A stretch of DNA of 6,194 nt from Thaumasiovibrio sp043421945 (GTDB taxonomy: Bacteria; Pseudomonadota; Gammaproteobacteria; Enterobacterales; Vibrionaceae): the NCBI GenBank assembly GCA_043421945.1, contig JBHOGO010000136.1, positions 1-6,194 of the forward strand, written 5' to 3'. Of this stretch, positions 5,819 through 6,194 are shown piece after piece. The notes beneath the pieces are model-generated. The model was not told the origin of the DNA, made no database searches, and saw nothing but the letters and a program-made list of their open reading frames with translations. A program made the translations under genes and the position numbers. The number at the start of each line of letters is the position of its first letter. Position 1 is the first letter of the stretch.

Positions 5819-6156
5819 TCGCCGTCCTCAACGGCCCCACTGTCGAACAACAAGATGAATGGCTTCAAGAGCTCAACGACTGGGGGCTACCCATCCCCCA
5901 AACCAACGAGGAAACCACTACTCACATCGAACTCTGGCAAGAAAACGCCCCCGCCATCGAATGGTGGCTCAGCCTGCCACAGTTCCTCCGTTGGCATAAC
6001 GGCATCTGTTTGGGCATGGATGTCCAAGCCGTCGTTGCCGACCAACAGCTCAGCCAACAACCACACAGCCCAAGCGACTATCAACGCCTAAAAACCATCG
6101 CCGCCACCGTCACCGAACACCTAAATCAACAGAAAACAGCCAGCATAGGGAGGTAA
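5477..6156 (+). CDS. Tail assembly chaperone, -1 frameshift fusion form (lambda gpGT analogue)
   Basis: A -1 shift at A AAA AAC (5797-5803) joins residues 1-109 of the chaperone to a 117-residue extension in the overlapping frame, giving about 226 residues. The extension begins LTQAVIAVLNGPT, is rich in Trp and acidic residues (QDEWLQELNDWGLP, LWQENAPAIEWW, LRWHNGICLGMD) and ends in a helix before the TAA at 6154-6156. The WxxN...WW...G(M/L)D layout resembles DUF1799-like proteins found just before tape measure genes. In lambda the T part recruits the major tail protein. The frame has no good start of its own: a GTG at 5815 overlapping the TGA stop (GTGA) has only a poorly placed AGG before it. 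The alternative is separate coupled translation from that GTG, giving 113 residues. Upstream of the slip site the same frame is only an arginine-rich shadow. Confidence 0.75.
5781..5835 (+). promoter_or_regulatory. Programmed -1 ribosomal frameshift signal
   Basis: The heptamer A AAA AAC (5797-5803) sits exactly in the zero-frame phase needed for tandem slippage (..AC A|AAA|AAC). AAGGA (5781-5785) lies 11 bases upstream, close to the spacing of the stimulatory Shine-Dalgarno-like element before the dnaX slip site. Downstream, GCCGT-CCTCA-ACGGC (5821-5835) can form a 5-bp hairpin, 17 bases after the heptamer, which is further than usual and so weaker support. The zero-frame stop is 13 bases after the heptamer. 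Confidence 0.78.
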
Positions 6157-6163
6157 AACAGCC

Positions 6164-6194
6164 ATGAGTCAAAACCTAAAGTTTGCGCTCAAGT
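6164..6194 (+). CDS. Start of the next tail gene, probably tape measure protein (partial)
   Basis: An ATG at 6164 opens a frame encoding MSQNLKFALK before the window ends. A strong ribosome site, GGGAGG (6148-6153), lies 10 bases upstream and overlaps the end of the chaperone extension. Tape measure proteins of this group often begin with a short polar N-terminus followed by NLK and a hydrophobic strand, and the tape measure gene normally follows the G/GT pair. Only ten full codons are visible, so the identity rests mainly on position. Confidence 0.65.
   Translation, partial: MSQNLKFALK

Noticed and set aside
1..6194. CRISPR array, tRNA, rRNA, insertion sequence or phage end sequence
   Set aside because: No regularly spaced repeats, tRNA-like folds, transposase motifs or Mu end-type terminal repeats were recognised by eye.

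Overview
The window is a stretch of the late (virion-building) region of a Mu-like transposable phage or prophage, most likely from a gammaproteobacterium. Gene order, protein sizes and family motifs support this: protease/scaffold (Mu I/Z), a small head decoration-like protein, major head protein (Mu T), a FluMu-type N-terminal-domain protein, gp36-like (DUF1320), gp37-like, a tail tube-like protein, a tail assembly chaperone pair and the first codons of the next gene. The host genus cannot be fixed from the sequence. The tail part has no contractile sheath gene after gp37. A tube-like protein sits there instead, followed by a chaperone with a frameshift signal, so the particle is probably a siphovirus of the B3/D3112 kind rather than a Mu-type myovirus.

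Layout. Positions 1-60 may hold the last codons of an upstream gene. Positions 103-606 (minus strand) carry a conspicuously A/T-rich DUF2971-family gene that runs against the late operon and looks like accessory cargo. It ends at a TGA exactly where the family normally has Trp, so it is probably decayed or shortened. The divergent spacer 607-700 is very C-rich on the plus strand and contains a canonical four-tract G-quadruplex motif on the minus strand. It is followed by a small hairpin abutting the protease start codon. From 701 to the end, all genes lie on the plus strand, mostly closely packed or overlapping, and form one morphogenesis operon.

How the genes work together. Protease I and its nested C-terminal product Z would build and then remove the internal scaffold on which T assembles into the capsid. 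The decoration-like protein, the FluMu-N protein, gp36 and gp37 would finish the head and the head-tail joint. The tube protein forms the tail tube. The chaperone and its -1 frameshift extension would load the tape measure protein, whose gene probably starts at 6164.

Most notable observations: a well-formed -1 frameshift cassette in the chaperone gene (AAGGA, 11 nt, A AAA AAC in the right phase, weak hairpin); a strong internal ribosome site for the nested scaffold beside a weak, hairpin-blocked start for the full-length protease; the G-quadruplex motif in the divergent spacer; and the interrupted DUF2971 cargo gene. I see no wholly new multi-gene system. The window is mainly a recognisable phage module with some interesting control signals.
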